From the NCBI GenBank assembly GCA_964503685.1, contig CAZDAW010000075.1, positions 1 to 17,858 of the forward strand: a stretch of 17,858 nucleotides of DNA, given 5' to 3'. The position numbers were made by a program, and so were the translations under genes. How positions within the stretch are numbered: the stretch's first letter is position 1; the number at the start of each line of letters is the position of its first letter. Shown here one piece after another: positions 1 to 7,425 of this stretch. The DNA is from CAZDAW01 sp964503685 (lineage in GTDB: Bacteria > Chloroflexota > Anaerolineae > Anaerolineales > Anaerolineaceae). The notes beneath the pieces were generated by a model, which saw only the letters and a list, made by a program, of their open reading frames with translations, had not been told where the DNA came from and made no database searches.

Positions 1-1686
1 CTCTAGCGCTGTTTGCCCCTGCGGATAGATCTCCACGCCGCGAAAATCTTTACCCTCGCCAATTTTCTGCAACTTTTCAAAAGCCTGCTTTGCAGATGGC
101 TCATCTTTAATACCCAGAATGACCCCACCTACATCAGATTTATGGATGATTTGCGGTGAAACGACCTTCATCACCACCGGATAACCTAATTCGACGCAAC
201 CAGCGACTGCCTCAGCAGCAGAAACTGCAAAACGGAATTCGGGTACAGCAATGTTATTTTGCCGCAGCCACACCATGGCATCCGGTTCTAACAGGGGATC
301 ACTGAGCGGTTGCCCGATTTGTTGAGGCGAATCCGGCAACGGACGGATAGACAGTCTCTTCTCCTCATAAGAAGCCATGCGCGCCAGAACCGAAATCGCT
401 CGTTCGCCGATAGAATAGTTTGGTATGCCTCTGTTTTTCAAGTAATCGATGCTCTCCGCCACAATCCGCCCCGCCATAAAATTAGCCGCAACCGGTTTAC
501 CGCTGACTTGCGCCGCATCACTGACGCCGCGTGCCAGTGCAACCGAATCCAGATAGGGGGTGGCCACGTTAATCGCCAGGGCAGCATCGAACTCTTTTAA
601 GACGGCGGTCAAAACATCCCGGTAGCCCGCCTCAGTCCCCTGAACTGTCAGGTCAATCGGATTTCCCAGAGCGCAATTGGACGGCAGAGTATTTTCCAGC
701 CAGCTACGCAGGTCAGAGCCGGGTTCAGTTACCTGTAATCCAACCACCTCGCCGTGATCGGCAGCAAGGATGCCCGGGCCGCCAGAATTCGTCACGATCG
801 CCACCTTGCGCCCTCTAACAGGTGGAAGACTGGCAAAGCCCTTGCAAAGATCAAACATCTCTTCAACAGAATCAACGCGAATCGCGCCGCAGCTTTTGAG
901 CGCCGCATCATAAACAGCGTCGGCTCCTGCCAGTGAGCCGGTATGCGACAGCGTTGCTCGTTGGCCGGTGCGCGTTCTTCCGGATTTGATCACCACCAGC
1001 GGTTTCTTCCGGCAAAACTCTCCTGCAACCCGCATGAATTTTCGCCCATCGACGAGCGACTCAATATACAACGCGACAACCCGCGTTGCCTCATCTTCAG
1101 CCAGATAAGGCAACAAGTCAATTTCATCCAGATCTGCCCTGTTTCCATAGCTGACAAATTTAGAAATTCCAACACCCTGTTCTTCAGCCCACGACAGAAC
1201 CGCTCCCCCCAACGCGCCGCTTTGCGAAATAAAAGCCATCGAGCCGGAGGGCGGGCGTGTTTCCAGGGTGGCATACAGGCAAACGCTGCTGCTGACGATG
1301 CCAGCGCAATTCGGCCCAACAACCCGAATACTATATTGCCGGGCAATCTGCTTAAGCTCTTCCTCGCCAGCATGATTACCCACCTCGCCGAAACCGGAAG
1401 TGATAACGACCGCGGCGTGAATGCCTGCCTCGCCACATTCGCGCAGGGTTTGCGCAACCGTGGATGCTGGAGAAGCAATCACCGCCAGATCTATCGGCAG
1501 TTGAATCTTTAATACCGAATCGAAACCGGGGACATTGAAAACGCCCTGGGCGCGCGGATTGACAGCAAAAACTTCTTTGTATCCGCCTTCTAAAATCTGT
1601 TTGAGTAATTCATAACCCAGCTTGCCTTCCCCCATTGAACCAATCACTGCTACACCCCGCGGATTAAACAGATTGTGGATACTCAT
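1..1686 (-). CDS. ADP-forming acetyl/acyl-CoA synthetase (NDP-forming acyl-CoA ligase), 3' end outside window
   Basis: I translated this frame by hand: it is open from ATG 1686-1684 to base 1 (562 codons, no stop), so the C-terminus is missing. The enzyme converts acyl-CoA + ADP + Pi to acid + CoA + ATP. The N-terminal CoA-binding (Rossmann) domain begins MSIHNLFNPRGVAVIGS. A succinyl-CoA-ligase-like domain follows, carrying the phosphohistidine motif TLSHTGSLAG with His at about residue 248. An inter-domain region comes next (IVTNSGGPGILAAD around residue 300). From about residue 475 the ATP-grasp domain starts, with GYPVVMKVVSP and HKSDVGGV (His near 515). This is the fused alpha-beta arrangement, usually about 700 residues, so roughly 140 are lost. 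Its ATG overlaps the iorB stop (ATGA), so it is probably translationally coupled to iorB. That context suggests aryl-acetyl-CoA as substrate, which is inference; acetyl-CoA or other acyl-CoAs are equally possible. Confidence 0.93.
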   Translation of the reverse strand, partial: MSIHNLFNPRGVAVIGSMGEGKLGYELLKQILEGGYKEVFAVNPRAQGVFNVPGFDSVLKIQLPIDLAVIASPASTVAQTLRECGEAGIHAAVVITSGFGEVGNHAGEEELKQIARQYSIRVVGPNCAGIVSSSVCLYATLETRPPSGSMAFISQSGALGGAVLSWAEEQGVGISKFVSYGNRADLDEIDLLPYLAEDEATRVVALYIESLVDGRKFMRVAGEFCRKKPLVVIKSGRTRTGQRATLSHTGSLAGADAVYDAALKSCGAIRVDSVEEMFDLCKGFASLPPVRGRKVAIVTNSGGPGILAADHGEVVGLQVTEPGSDLRSWLENTLPSNCALGNPIDLTVQGTEAGYRDVLTAVLKEFDAALAINVATPYLDSVALARGVSDAAQVSGKPVAANFMAGRIVAESIDYLKNRGIPNYSIGERAISVLARMASYEEKRLSIRPLPDSPQQIGQPLSDPLLEPDAMVWLRQNNIAVPEFRFAVSAAEAVAGCVELGYPVVMKVVSPQIIHKSDVGGVILGIKDEPSAKQAFEKLQKIGEGKDFRGVEIYPQGQTALE

Positions 1687-2291
1687 CCCAACCTCTCAAC
1701 CGTCACATCCGCGCCCATCCCAGTCTGCAAAGCAAACAGGTTGCGTTCTGCGCCTTTCGGCCAACGTTCTTTGATTGCCTGCCTTACGGTTTGAGCATCA
1801 AGCACCTGCTTTAAGCCAGTACTCCCAAGGGCCGCCCCCAACAGAAAGAGGTTATCAGGAACCGGCGCATCTTTATAGAAAGGCAGTTCCGTCGGATCAA
1901 GGTAATAATAATTAACTTTCGCCATGCTAATTTGCTCGCGCACCTGTTCCAGGCTGGGATAGCTGGCCTTGCCCAGCATGGCTGCTGTTGGCAGCCAGAC
2001 ATGCCCCCAGAGTAAAAAATCGCCGCCGGGCTTAATGAATCGGACCGCTTTGAGCGCTTCAGAAACCTCCATAGCAATCACCAGATCGGCGCTCTTTTCC
2101 GGAATATTTGGCCCGACCGGGGTCCGCCCCAATCGAATTTGAGCTTTAACGAAACCGCCGCGCTGCGCCATTCCTTCGGTTGGATAATAATTGACTGGAA
2201 TACCCTGCAGAAAAGCTGCATCGGTAATTAATTCCGCAATGGTCAACACACCCTGACCGCCAACACCCACCAGATAGATATCGTAGTTCAT
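1683..2291 (-). CDS. iorB: Indolepyruvate:ferredoxin oxidoreductase, beta subunit
   Basis: This 202-residue protein belongs to the pyruvate ferredoxin/flavodoxin oxidoreductase gamma-type domain family. It begins MNYDIYLVGVGGQGVLTIAELI, with the family's GVGGQG motif, followed by YYPTEGMAQRGG, also typical of IorB. With IorA it oxidises aryl-2-oxoacids such as indolepyruvate and phenylpyruvate to aryl-acyl-CoA, reducing ferredoxin in the cytoplasm. The start at 2291 is chosen because homology begins there and because the ATG overlaps the iorA stop codon (ATGA at 2291-2288). An upstream in-frame start at 2357 would add 22 residues without homology and run deep inside iorA. The stop overlaps the acd start in the same way, so three genes are linked by two 4-base overlaps. 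The length is normal for the family. Confidence 0.94.
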   Translation of the reverse strand: MNYDIYLVGVGGQGVLTIAELITDAAFLQGIPVNYYPTEGMAQRGGFVKAQIRLGRTPVGPNIPEKSADLVIAMEVSEALKAVRFIKPGGDFLLWGHVWLPTAAMLGKASYPSLEQVREQISMAKVNYYYLDPTELPFYKDAPVPDNLFLLGAALGSTGLKQVLDAQTVRQAIKERWPKGAERNLFALQTGMGADVTVERLG

Positions 2292-4153
2292 AAACAAGGC
2301 TCCACTGTCAACGCATCGTGATTGCATGTTGTCACACACATTCCGCAGCCGGTGCACAAATCAGCATCGATCATCAACCTGCCTTCTTCAATACTCAAAG
2401 CAGGGCAGCCAGTATTGGTGATGCACCATTTACAAAGGATACACTTATCATAATCCACCTTTGTCCGATGTGTCAGCTTGCCGGCCCGCCGCGCCTGAAT
2501 GGCGCATTCGCGCCTGGCCAAAATGACCTTTACACCCGGTTGAGTGAGCGCCTCCTGGATCGCCGCCACAGCAGTCGGAAAATCAAATGGATCCACCTGA
2601 ACATAGTGCTTGACGCCCAGCGCCGGGATGATGCTGGCGATATCGACGCTCTGGCTTCCCGGTTTTTGAGCAGATTGCGCCGTACCGGCATTGACCTGCA
2701 TGCCAGTCATCCCTGTCCAGCCATTATCCATGATGATCAGCGTCAGGTTAACCTGATGTTGAACGGCATTGATCAATCCTGGTATGCCGGCGTGAAAGAA
2801 GGTCGAATCGCCCATCGTAGCGATCACCGGTGTTTGAACGCCGCCGTGAACATAACCCTGCGCCAGGCCAATGCTGGCGCCCATCGAAACCTCATTCCAG
2901 ACCGTATTAAAGGGTGGGTTCATCCCCAAAATGGTGCAACCAATATCGCCGGTGACCATCACCTCATCTTTTTTGAATTTCAGATTCTTAATTGCCCGAT
3001 TGATCGCCATAAAAGTCCCCCGATGCGGGCACCCGGCGCATACTGTGATTGGGCGTTGGGCAGCCACCGATTCAGCGGCATGGCCTTGCAGCAAATCTTC
3101 AGGGGCGGGCAAATTCAACGCGGCGATGATTCCTTTGACAACCTGGCTTACATGATAATCACCGATCCGGCTGAATGTCCCGTCCAGCTTGCCAATGATG
3201 CGCCGTTTGAGTCCCAGTCGGTAAGCCTCAACATAAATATTACGCTCAATATAGGGTTCAAGCTCTTCAAGAACCAGGAGCGTTGAAGTATGTTCAAGCA
3301 GTTTCTTAATCGCTGCTGCCGGGAAAGGGTTGACCGCGCTAATTTTCAACAGCGAAACCGCCTCACGTTCCAGCCCCAAACCGACAGCAATTTCCAATCC
3401 CTCTTCTACGTAGGCCGCTGTCGCGCCTGAAGCTACAATTCCCAGCCCATTTTCTTTTTCAGCCAGTGTAAGTATATTGAGCGGTAGTGCGTCAATGATC
3501 TCACCCGCTTTCTCCAAACGGGCAATGAGATCACGGTGCTGTGTCATGGCAATCACAGCTCCGGCTTTGGTATATTTTGAAATATCCCGCGTCAGAATTG
3601 CTGGCCGCGTCTGATGCGGTTCGACTTCTTGAAGATCAATCACCGTCTTGGAATTTGCCATCGCCGTTACCAGCCGAATAAAAACCGGCGCGCCCACCTG
3701 CTCGGAAATTTCAAAAGCCATCTGCACTTGCTGATAAACCTCCTCAACTGAAGCCGGCTCCAGCATGGGCAAATCAGACATTAAAGCAAAACCGCGCGAA
3801 TCCTGTTCGGCCATCCCCGCGCTGACGCCGGGATCATCCGCCACATAAATGACCAGCCCGCCAACTGTTCCTGAATACGCAATAGAGATCAACGAATCAT
3901 AGGCAACATTCAATCCCGACATCTTCATCGTACACAACGCTCGCTGGCCAGCCCAGGCTGCGCCAGAAGCAATTTCCAGGGCAACCTTTTCGTTAGTAGA
4001 CCATTCGGTATAGACATCTTTCAAATCCATAGCCAGTAAACTGGCCAGAGCGCGAGTAGAGGGTGTTCCCGGGTATCCTGTCACCACCCGAACGCCGGCG
4101 CGTAAGGCCCCCAAAGCTAACGCTTCATTCCCATTGACAATTTGTCTCGACAA
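2288..4153 (-). CDS. iorA: Indolepyruvate:ferredoxin oxidoreductase, alpha subunit
   Basis: This 621-residue, full-length thiamine-diphosphate (TPP) enzyme has the family's domain order. The N-terminal pyrimidine-binding domain contains GYPGTPST and EWSTNEKVALEIA. A middle transketolase-C-like domain follows. The TPP/Mg domain has CAGCPHRG, GDIGCTILG, and GDSTFFHAG with NGWTG further on (the GD...N motif). The C-terminal ferredoxin domain has two cysteine sets: C571/C574/C577/C583 (followed by P) and C600/C603/C606/C610, fitting two [4Fe-4S] clusters. It catalyses CoA-dependent oxidative decarboxylation of aryl-2-oxoacids. The start codon is TTG (4153-4151), supported by an AAGGAGG ribosome site five bases upstream and by homology beginning at MSRQIVNGNEALALGAL. 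It is the first gene of the iorA-iorB-acd operon, with its own promoter and operator-like palindrome upstream. Confidence 0.96.
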   Translation of the reverse strand: MSRQIVNGNEALALGALRAGVRVVTGYPGTPSTRALASLLAMDLKDVYTEWSTNEKVALEIASGAAWAGQRALCTMKMSGLNVAYDSLISIAYSGTVGGLVIYVADDPGVSAGMAEQDSRGFALMSDLPMLEPASVEEVYQQVQMAFEISEQVGAPVFIRLVTAMANSKTVIDLQEVEPHQTRPAILTRDISKYTKAGAVIAMTQHRDLIARLEKAGEIIDALPLNILTLAEKENGLGIVASGATAAYVEEGLEIAVGLGLEREAVSLLKISAVNPFPAAAIKKLLEHTSTLLVLEELEPYIERNIYVEAYRLGLKRRIIGKLDGTFSRIGDYHVSQVVKGIIAALNLPAPEDLLQGHAAESVAAQRPITVCAGCPHRGTFMAINRAIKNLKFKKDEVMVTGDIGCTILGMNPPFNTVWNEVSMGASIGLAQGYVHGGVQTPVIATMGDSTFFHAGIPGLINAVQHQVNLTLIIMDNGWTGMTGMQVNAGTAQSAQKPGSQSVDIASIIPALGVKHYVQVDPFDFPTAVAAIQEALTQPGVKVILARRECAIQARRAGKLTHRTKVDYDKCILCKWCITNTGCPALSIEEGRLMIDADLCTGCGMCVTTCNHDALTVEPCL

Positions 4154-4345
4154 GAAAGCCTCCTTCAGAAAGGGATATCAATATGCTATGACTTCTGGAT
4201 CCGTCGCCCTGAAGAGATTCCGGTCAGGGGCTTACTGAGGGGAAGTTAGACTATACGAATGACAAGCTACAACAGTATTGAATTCAAAAATCGGGTTTCA
4301 GGAAAGCACAAAATTTTCAGTTCCACTGAGTGGAACATGGTTTCA
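4154..4345 (-). promoter_or_regulatory. Long 5' leader of iorA
   Basis: From the predicted transcription start near 4345 to the TTG start there are about 190 untranslated bases. The operator palindromes sit at its 5' end. A small imperfect hairpin pairs GCCCTGA (4206-4212) with the TCAGGGGC stretch at 4224-4231, with one bulged base. The AAGGAGG ribosome site closes the leader. I recognise no known riboswitch class and see no open reading frame with a ribosome site. The length is more than simple initiation needs, so a regulatory role is possible but unproven. Confidence 0.4.
4320..4345. promoter_or_regulatory. Operator-like overlapping palindromes downstream of iorA promoter
   Basis: Bases 4320-4336 form a perfect 17-bp palindrome, GTTCCACT-G-AGTGGAAC. 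Its right arm also pairs with the next bases as TGGAAC-ATG-GTTTCA (4331-4345, one mismatch). Three half-sites thus alternate in orientation. On the minus strand they lie about 7 to 32 bases after the -10 box, over the predicted start of transcription and just beyond, where a bound protein would block initiation. TGGAAC-N3-GTTCCA-like symmetry is compatible with an IclR-family operator, but the regulator is not identified by the sequence. Confidence 0.6.
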
Positions 4346-4351
4346 GTAATA

Positions 4352-4381
4352 ATTATAGCAAACTATTAACCGGTTTGTCAA
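4352..4381 (-). promoter_or_regulatory. Sigma-70 promoter of iorA-iorB-acd
   Basis: On the minus strand there is a perfect -35 box TTGACA (4381-4376), an 18-bp spacer and a perfect -10 box TATAAT (4357-4352). It lies directly downstream of the terminator hairpin of the preceding FHA gene and points towards iorA. Both hexamers match consensus exactly, so this should be a strong promoter unless repressed. Confidence 0.8.
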
Positions 4382-4404
4382 TTTAAGCGCATCGGAATTA
4401 AAGC

Positions 4405-4437
4405 ATCTACCCCTGCACATTATCGGCAAGGGTAGAT
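4405..4437 (-). terminator. Probable intrinsic terminator after the FHA gene pair
   Basis: The arms at 4405-4416 and 4426-4437 form a 12-bp stem with one G-U wobble around a 9-base loop. Read on the minus strand it follows the stop codon of the 4490-5092 gene by about 50 bases. The tail (GCTTTAATT) is only moderately U-rich. It separates the FHA pair from the iorA promoter. Confidence 0.6.
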
Positions 4438-4489
4438 AGAAACAGACACCTGGTTTACGCCGTTCGAAAAACTTCAACCCACGAAGAGG

Positions 4490-5092
4490 TTATGGGCAGG
4501 CGCCGGGGAACAGAAAAGGAACCAATCCACACCACCATGATGCCGGCATAAAATAAATCGTAGCAAAAACAATGCACGCGATTAATAAAAGCAACGCACC
4601 AACGACAATCAGGATGATCATTCCTGTTTTGGATTTGGGTTTCTCAGCAGGATAGGCAACTGGCGGCGGAACTGCGGGAGACGGCGGGTATTGCGCCTGA
4701 ACAGGCTGCGCATTTCTGGGTTGGGCAGCAGGCGCGGCTGGTTCGGCATAGGGTTGGCGCGGCGCGGCCACCGTTGCATTGTAGTCGATCTCTTCAGATT
4801 GAAACGTAAAACTGATATGTTGACCAATAGCAATCACATCACCGGGTCGCAATAAATAGGGAGCCGTAACACGTTGGCCATTGACCGCTGTCCCATTCGT
4901 CGAGCCCAGGTCTTGCAACAAATACCCCCCGCCCTGAAGATAAAGACGAAAATGCTTGCGCGACATCTCAGCGTCATCAACCTGAATGTCGCAGGAAGAA
5001 TCGCGTCCAACAATCATTTCCGGCTTTTGCAGAGAAAAAACCTTTCCCGGCGATGGTCGAGAATTCATAATCAATTGGTATTGTCCAGCCAT
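4490..5092 (-). CDS. Membrane-anchored FHA-domain protein (first of two paralogs by coordinate)
   Basis: This 200-residue protein has an N-terminal forkhead-associated domain (about residues 5-100) with the phosphothreonine-binding signature: G29-R30, S44-R45-K46-H47, and LGSTNGT (N66) followed by NG (71-72). A Pro/Ala-rich linker (about 110-153) leads to a single membrane helix (GMIILIVVGALLLLIACIVF). A short tail ends WWCGLVPFLFPGACP. The FHA domain is expected in the cytoplasm and the tail outside. FHA domains bind phosphothreonine on partner proteins, but nothing here identifies the partner. The ATG at 5092 is chosen because GGAGGT precedes it and the paralog starts at the same MAGQ; the upstream GTG at 5104 would lie inside that ribosome site. 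It follows its paralog by about 120 bases, probably in one transcription unit. Confidence 0.88.
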   Translation of the reverse strand: MAGQYQLIMNSRPSPGKVFSLQKPEMIVGRDSSCDIQVDDAEMSRKHFRLYLQGGGYLLQDLGSTNGTAVNGQRVTAPYLLRPGDVIAIGQHISFTFQSEEIDYNATVAAPRQPYAEPAAPAAQPRNAQPVQAQYPPSPAVPPPVAYPAEKPKSKTGMIILIVVGALLLLIACIVFATIYFMPASWWCGLVPFLFPGACP

Positions 5093-5212
5093 ATTCACCT
5101 CCACCAGGATATAGATACACTTACATCACCGACAAACAGAGAACTATTCATTGAACCACAAACCTGGGATACCATTCAAATCGGCCCAAACTGTTCCACC
5201 AAGAAAGAATCA

Positions 5213-5812
5213 TTATGGACATGCGCCAGGAAACAGGAAAGGTACAACATCACACCACATGCTGTTGGCGTCAATATACCAGATGACCCCAACGCAGATA
5301 CAAATACCCAAAAGGAGTATCGCCGCAATCACGATAATCCACAATTTGGAATTCGATTTTGACGGCCCTTCAAGCTCCGGGGCGCCGGGAATACTGGCCG
5401 CGGGTTGAGGCGCAGGTCGGGCCGGTGCAGGCGCCTGGTAAACCGGCAGCGGAGCAACTGGTTGTTGCCGCGCTGAAGATGAAGCAACCGTCGCATCAGA
5501 ATCAAATCCAACTATCTCAAAACTGAGCGTGATATGCTCACCAACTGAGATCACTTCTCCAGGTTTCAGCACCCGCGGTCCCATCAAACGTTGCCCGTTA
5601 ACAAATGTGCCATTTGTCGATCCCAGGTCTTCCAGAACATAACCCCCTGATTGCAGCGTTAACCGGGCATGCTGGCGAGATACTTCAGCATCATTAATCA
5701 TGATGTCGCTGGCAGGATCTCTTCCAATCGTGATAAGCGGATTCTGCAATGGAAATGCCTCGCCGGGCACAGGTCCTGAGCGCATGACAAGTTGAAATGA
5801 TTGACCAGCCAT
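5213..5812 (-). CDS. Membrane-anchored FHA-domain protein (second paralog)
   Basis: This 199-residue protein has the same architecture as its downstream neighbour. The FHA domain carries G30-R31, S45-R46-Q47-H48, LGSTNGT (N67) and NG (72-73). A Pro/Ala/Gln linker, one hydrophobic helix (LWIIVIAAILLLGICICVGV) and a tail ending MWCDVVPFLFPGACP follow. The start MAGQSF is supported by AAGGAGG five bases upstream. The FHA domains and extreme C-termini are clearly similar between the two genes while the linkers differ, indicating tandem duplication with selection on both ends. The function is not known. No kinase or phosphatase gene is visible nearby that would supply the phosphothreonine signal. 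Confidence 0.88.
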   Translation of the reverse strand: MAGQSFQLVMRSGPVPGEAFPLQNPLITIGRDPASDIMINDAEVSRQHARLTLQSGGYVLEDLGSTNGTFVNGQRLMGPRVLKPGEVISVGEHITLSFEIVGFDSDATVASSSARQQPVAPLPVYQAPAPARPAPQPAASIPGAPELEGPSKSNSKLWIIVIAAILLLGICICVGVIWYIDANSMWCDVVPFLFPGACP

Positions 5813-5840
5813 ATACTCCTCCTTAAAATTACATACATAC

Positions 5841-5868
5841 AGTTTAATGGATTTTATAAAAATGTCAA
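5841..5868 (-). promoter_or_regulatory. Candidate promoter of the FHA gene pair
   Basis: A perfect -35 TTGACA (5868-5863) is followed after 16 bases by TAAACT (5846-5841), a 4/6 match to the -10 box. The predicted start is about 20 bases upstream of the ribosome site and ATG at 5812. The -10 box is weak, so this is tentative. Confidence 0.45.
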
Positions 5869-5907
5869 TTCGAGATCAAAGCAATATATTTTTAGAAGAT
5901 AACATCA

Positions 5908-6066
5908 ATGAAACGAATCAGGCGCTGTGTCAGATGGCGCCAAACAGGCAACCATCAGCCGGATGTTGGTATTGATCTGGCTTTAGAATATCTGATTGCT
6001 TATTTGAGACAATACCGGAATTGGCAGGCGTTAGAACGACATGATAAATACAAAAACTCCCGGTAA
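5908..6066 (+). CDS. Possible small protein, 52 residues, unknown
   Basis: An ATG at 5908 opens a frame to TAA at 6064-6066, encoding a basic N-terminus (MKRIRRCVRWRQ) and a leucine/tyrosine-rich segment (ALEYLIAYLRQYRNWQALE) that could form an amphipathic helix. There is no convincing ribosome site, I recognise no family, and the 3' end runs into the terminator hairpin of the citrate synthase gene on the other strand. It may be a chance frame or a remnant. It is recorded because it is the only plausible coding content between the FHA genes and citrate synthase. Confidence 0.2.
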   Translation: MKRIRRCVRWRQTGNHQPDVGIDLALEYLIAYLRQYRNWQALERHDKYKNSR

Positions 6067-6089
6067 AACATCTCTGTTCACCGGGAGTT
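6055..6089 (-). terminator. Intrinsic terminator of the iclR-citrate synthase operon
   Basis: The arms AACTCCCGGT (6055-6064) and ACCGGGAGTT (6080-6089) form a perfect 10-bp stem with a 15-base loop. On the minus strand a run reading TTTTTGTATTT follows. It lies about 20 bases after the citrate synthase stop. Confidence 0.85.
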
Positions 6090-6108
6090 ATATTGAGCGA
6101 TGTGAATC

Positions 6109-7425
6109 TTAATATGGCAGCGGCGATCCAGAAATCATCGCTTCCAGAATGCGGGTGGTCAACGATTTTGGACGTTCGATTGGTTTGCCCAAAACACGCG
6201 CCCATACGAGGTGAGATGTCAATCCGAGAATACGACTGACGCCGAACAGGACAGTGTAAAAATCAAACTCACGCACGCCATAATGATATTGCATCGTCCC
6301 ATTGAGGGCGTCCACATTCGGGTAAGGATTTTTCACCTTTCCAAATTTCATCAGCACATCCGGCACAACCTCGTAAACCAGTTCAACCAGTTTGAACAAT
6401 TCATCATCCGGCATATATTTTTTACCAAACTCGAGCTGGGCAGTAAAGCGAGGGTCAGTGATCCGCAAAACAGCATGCCCATAACCCGGAACGACCTGTC
6501 CGGCATTGAGAGTATCCCAGGTAAATTTTTCGATCTGTTCATGGGTCGGGAATTCGTCAAAGCTCTGACGAACGTTAAGCAACCAGCGGATACATTCCTG
6601 GTTCGCCAATCCATGCAGCGGGCCGGCCAGACCATTGATTCCAGCCGAACACGAATAATAAACATCTGAAAGAGCCGAACCAACCAGATGAGCAGTATGC
6701 GCGCTGACATTAGCGCCTTCATGGTCTGCATGGAGCAGGAAGAACAACCGACAGAGGTCCTGATATTGCTTGTCGCCTGATTTTCCGATCATGTGAGCGA
6801 AATTGGCGCTCCAATCTAATCTTGGATCAGGTGGGATGATATCGCCGCCATTATATTTAATGTTGTAAATCATCGCGGCCAAAGCAGGCAACTTGGCCGT
6901 CAGGTTCAGGCTGTCTTCCAGCATATATTCCCAGTATTGATCTTTGTGCATCCCTTCGTTATACCGCTTGGTGAACAAGGATTCACCCTGCAAAGCCAGA
7001 ATGCCCTGTGAGAAAAGCGTCATCGGATGAGCCTGAGACGGCATTGATTTCAACACATCACAGACATAACCAGGTATCTCGCTGCGCGCCTTCCACTCGT
7101 TTTCAACTTCCATTGCCCGGGCAAGCGTCGGAAGCTCATTTGCCATCAGCAAGTAATAGACGCCGCCCGCCAAAGGATATTCTGTTCCCTCAGCCTTTGG
7201 CAACAATTTCAACACCTCCGGGATCGTGTAGCCTCGAAAACGGATGCCTTCATGAGGGTCAACATAAGAGATATCACTCACCTGGATCGGCACACCGCGA
7301 ATACCGCTGTAGATCTGTTCAACAGTCACTTCAGATATCTTGAAGGAGCCATATTCCTTGACTAACCTGGCAACGCGTTCGCGCCAGACAGGCATCTCTG
7401 TTGCAATCTTGTCGTGAAGTATCAT
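6109..7425 (-). CDS. gltA: Citrate synthase, mitochondrial/eukaryotic-like type
   Basis: This 438-residue enzyme makes citrate from acetyl-CoA and oxaloacetate. All three catalytic residues are in their expected contexts: H271 in GLAGPLHGLANQE, H317 in PGYGHAVLRITDPRF, and D372 in NPYPNVDALNG. The segments LHADHEGANVSAHTAHLVGS and YTVLFGVSRILG resemble animal mitochondrial citrate synthase more than the E. coli hexameric enzyme, judged from remembered sequences. The C-terminus (RPKSLTT...) also aligns with the mitochondrial form. The ATG overlaps the iclR stop (ATGA, 7425-7422), and AGGAG lies eight bases upstream inside iclR, so it is co-transcribed and probably coupled to its presumed regulator. 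The symbol gltA is used for function only; the enzyme belongs to a different subfamily from E. coli GltA. Confidence 0.95.
   Translation of the reverse strand: MILHDKIATEMPVWRERVARLVKEYGSFKISEVTVEQIYSGIRGVPIQVSDISYVDPHEGIRFRGYTIPEVLKLLPKAEGTEYPLAGGVYYLLMANELPTLARAMEVENEWKARSEIPGYVCDVLKSMPSQAHPMTLFSQGILALQGESLFTKRYNEGMHKDQYWEYMLEDSLNLTAKLPALAAMIYNIKYNGGDIIPPDPRLDWSANFAHMIGKSGDKQYQDLCRLFFLLHADHEGANVSAHTAHLVGSALSDVYYSCSAGINGLAGPLHGLANQECIRWLLNVRQSFDEFPTHEQIEKFTWDTLNAGQVVPGYGHAVLRITDPRFTAQLEFGKKYMPDDELFKLVELVYEVVPDVLMKFGKVKNPYPNVDALNGTMQYHYGVREFDFYTVLFGVSRILGLTSHLVWARVLGKPIERPKSLTTRILEAMISGSPLPY

Noticed and set aside
943..1512. Long open frames on both strands within 943-1512
   Set aside because: They are shadows of the acyl-CoA synthetase frame, which is open across the whole region with the expected motifs.
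2318..3286. 322-codon open frame on the plus strand
   Set aside because: It lies wholly antisense to iorA, whose translation shows complete domains and cofactor motifs; the plus-strand protein has no recognisable family.
5930..6205. 91-codon minus-strand frame downstream of and overlapping the citrate synthase end
   Set aside because: It spans the intrinsic terminator and the 3' end of citrate synthase in another frame, has no ribosome site and no recognisable protein features.
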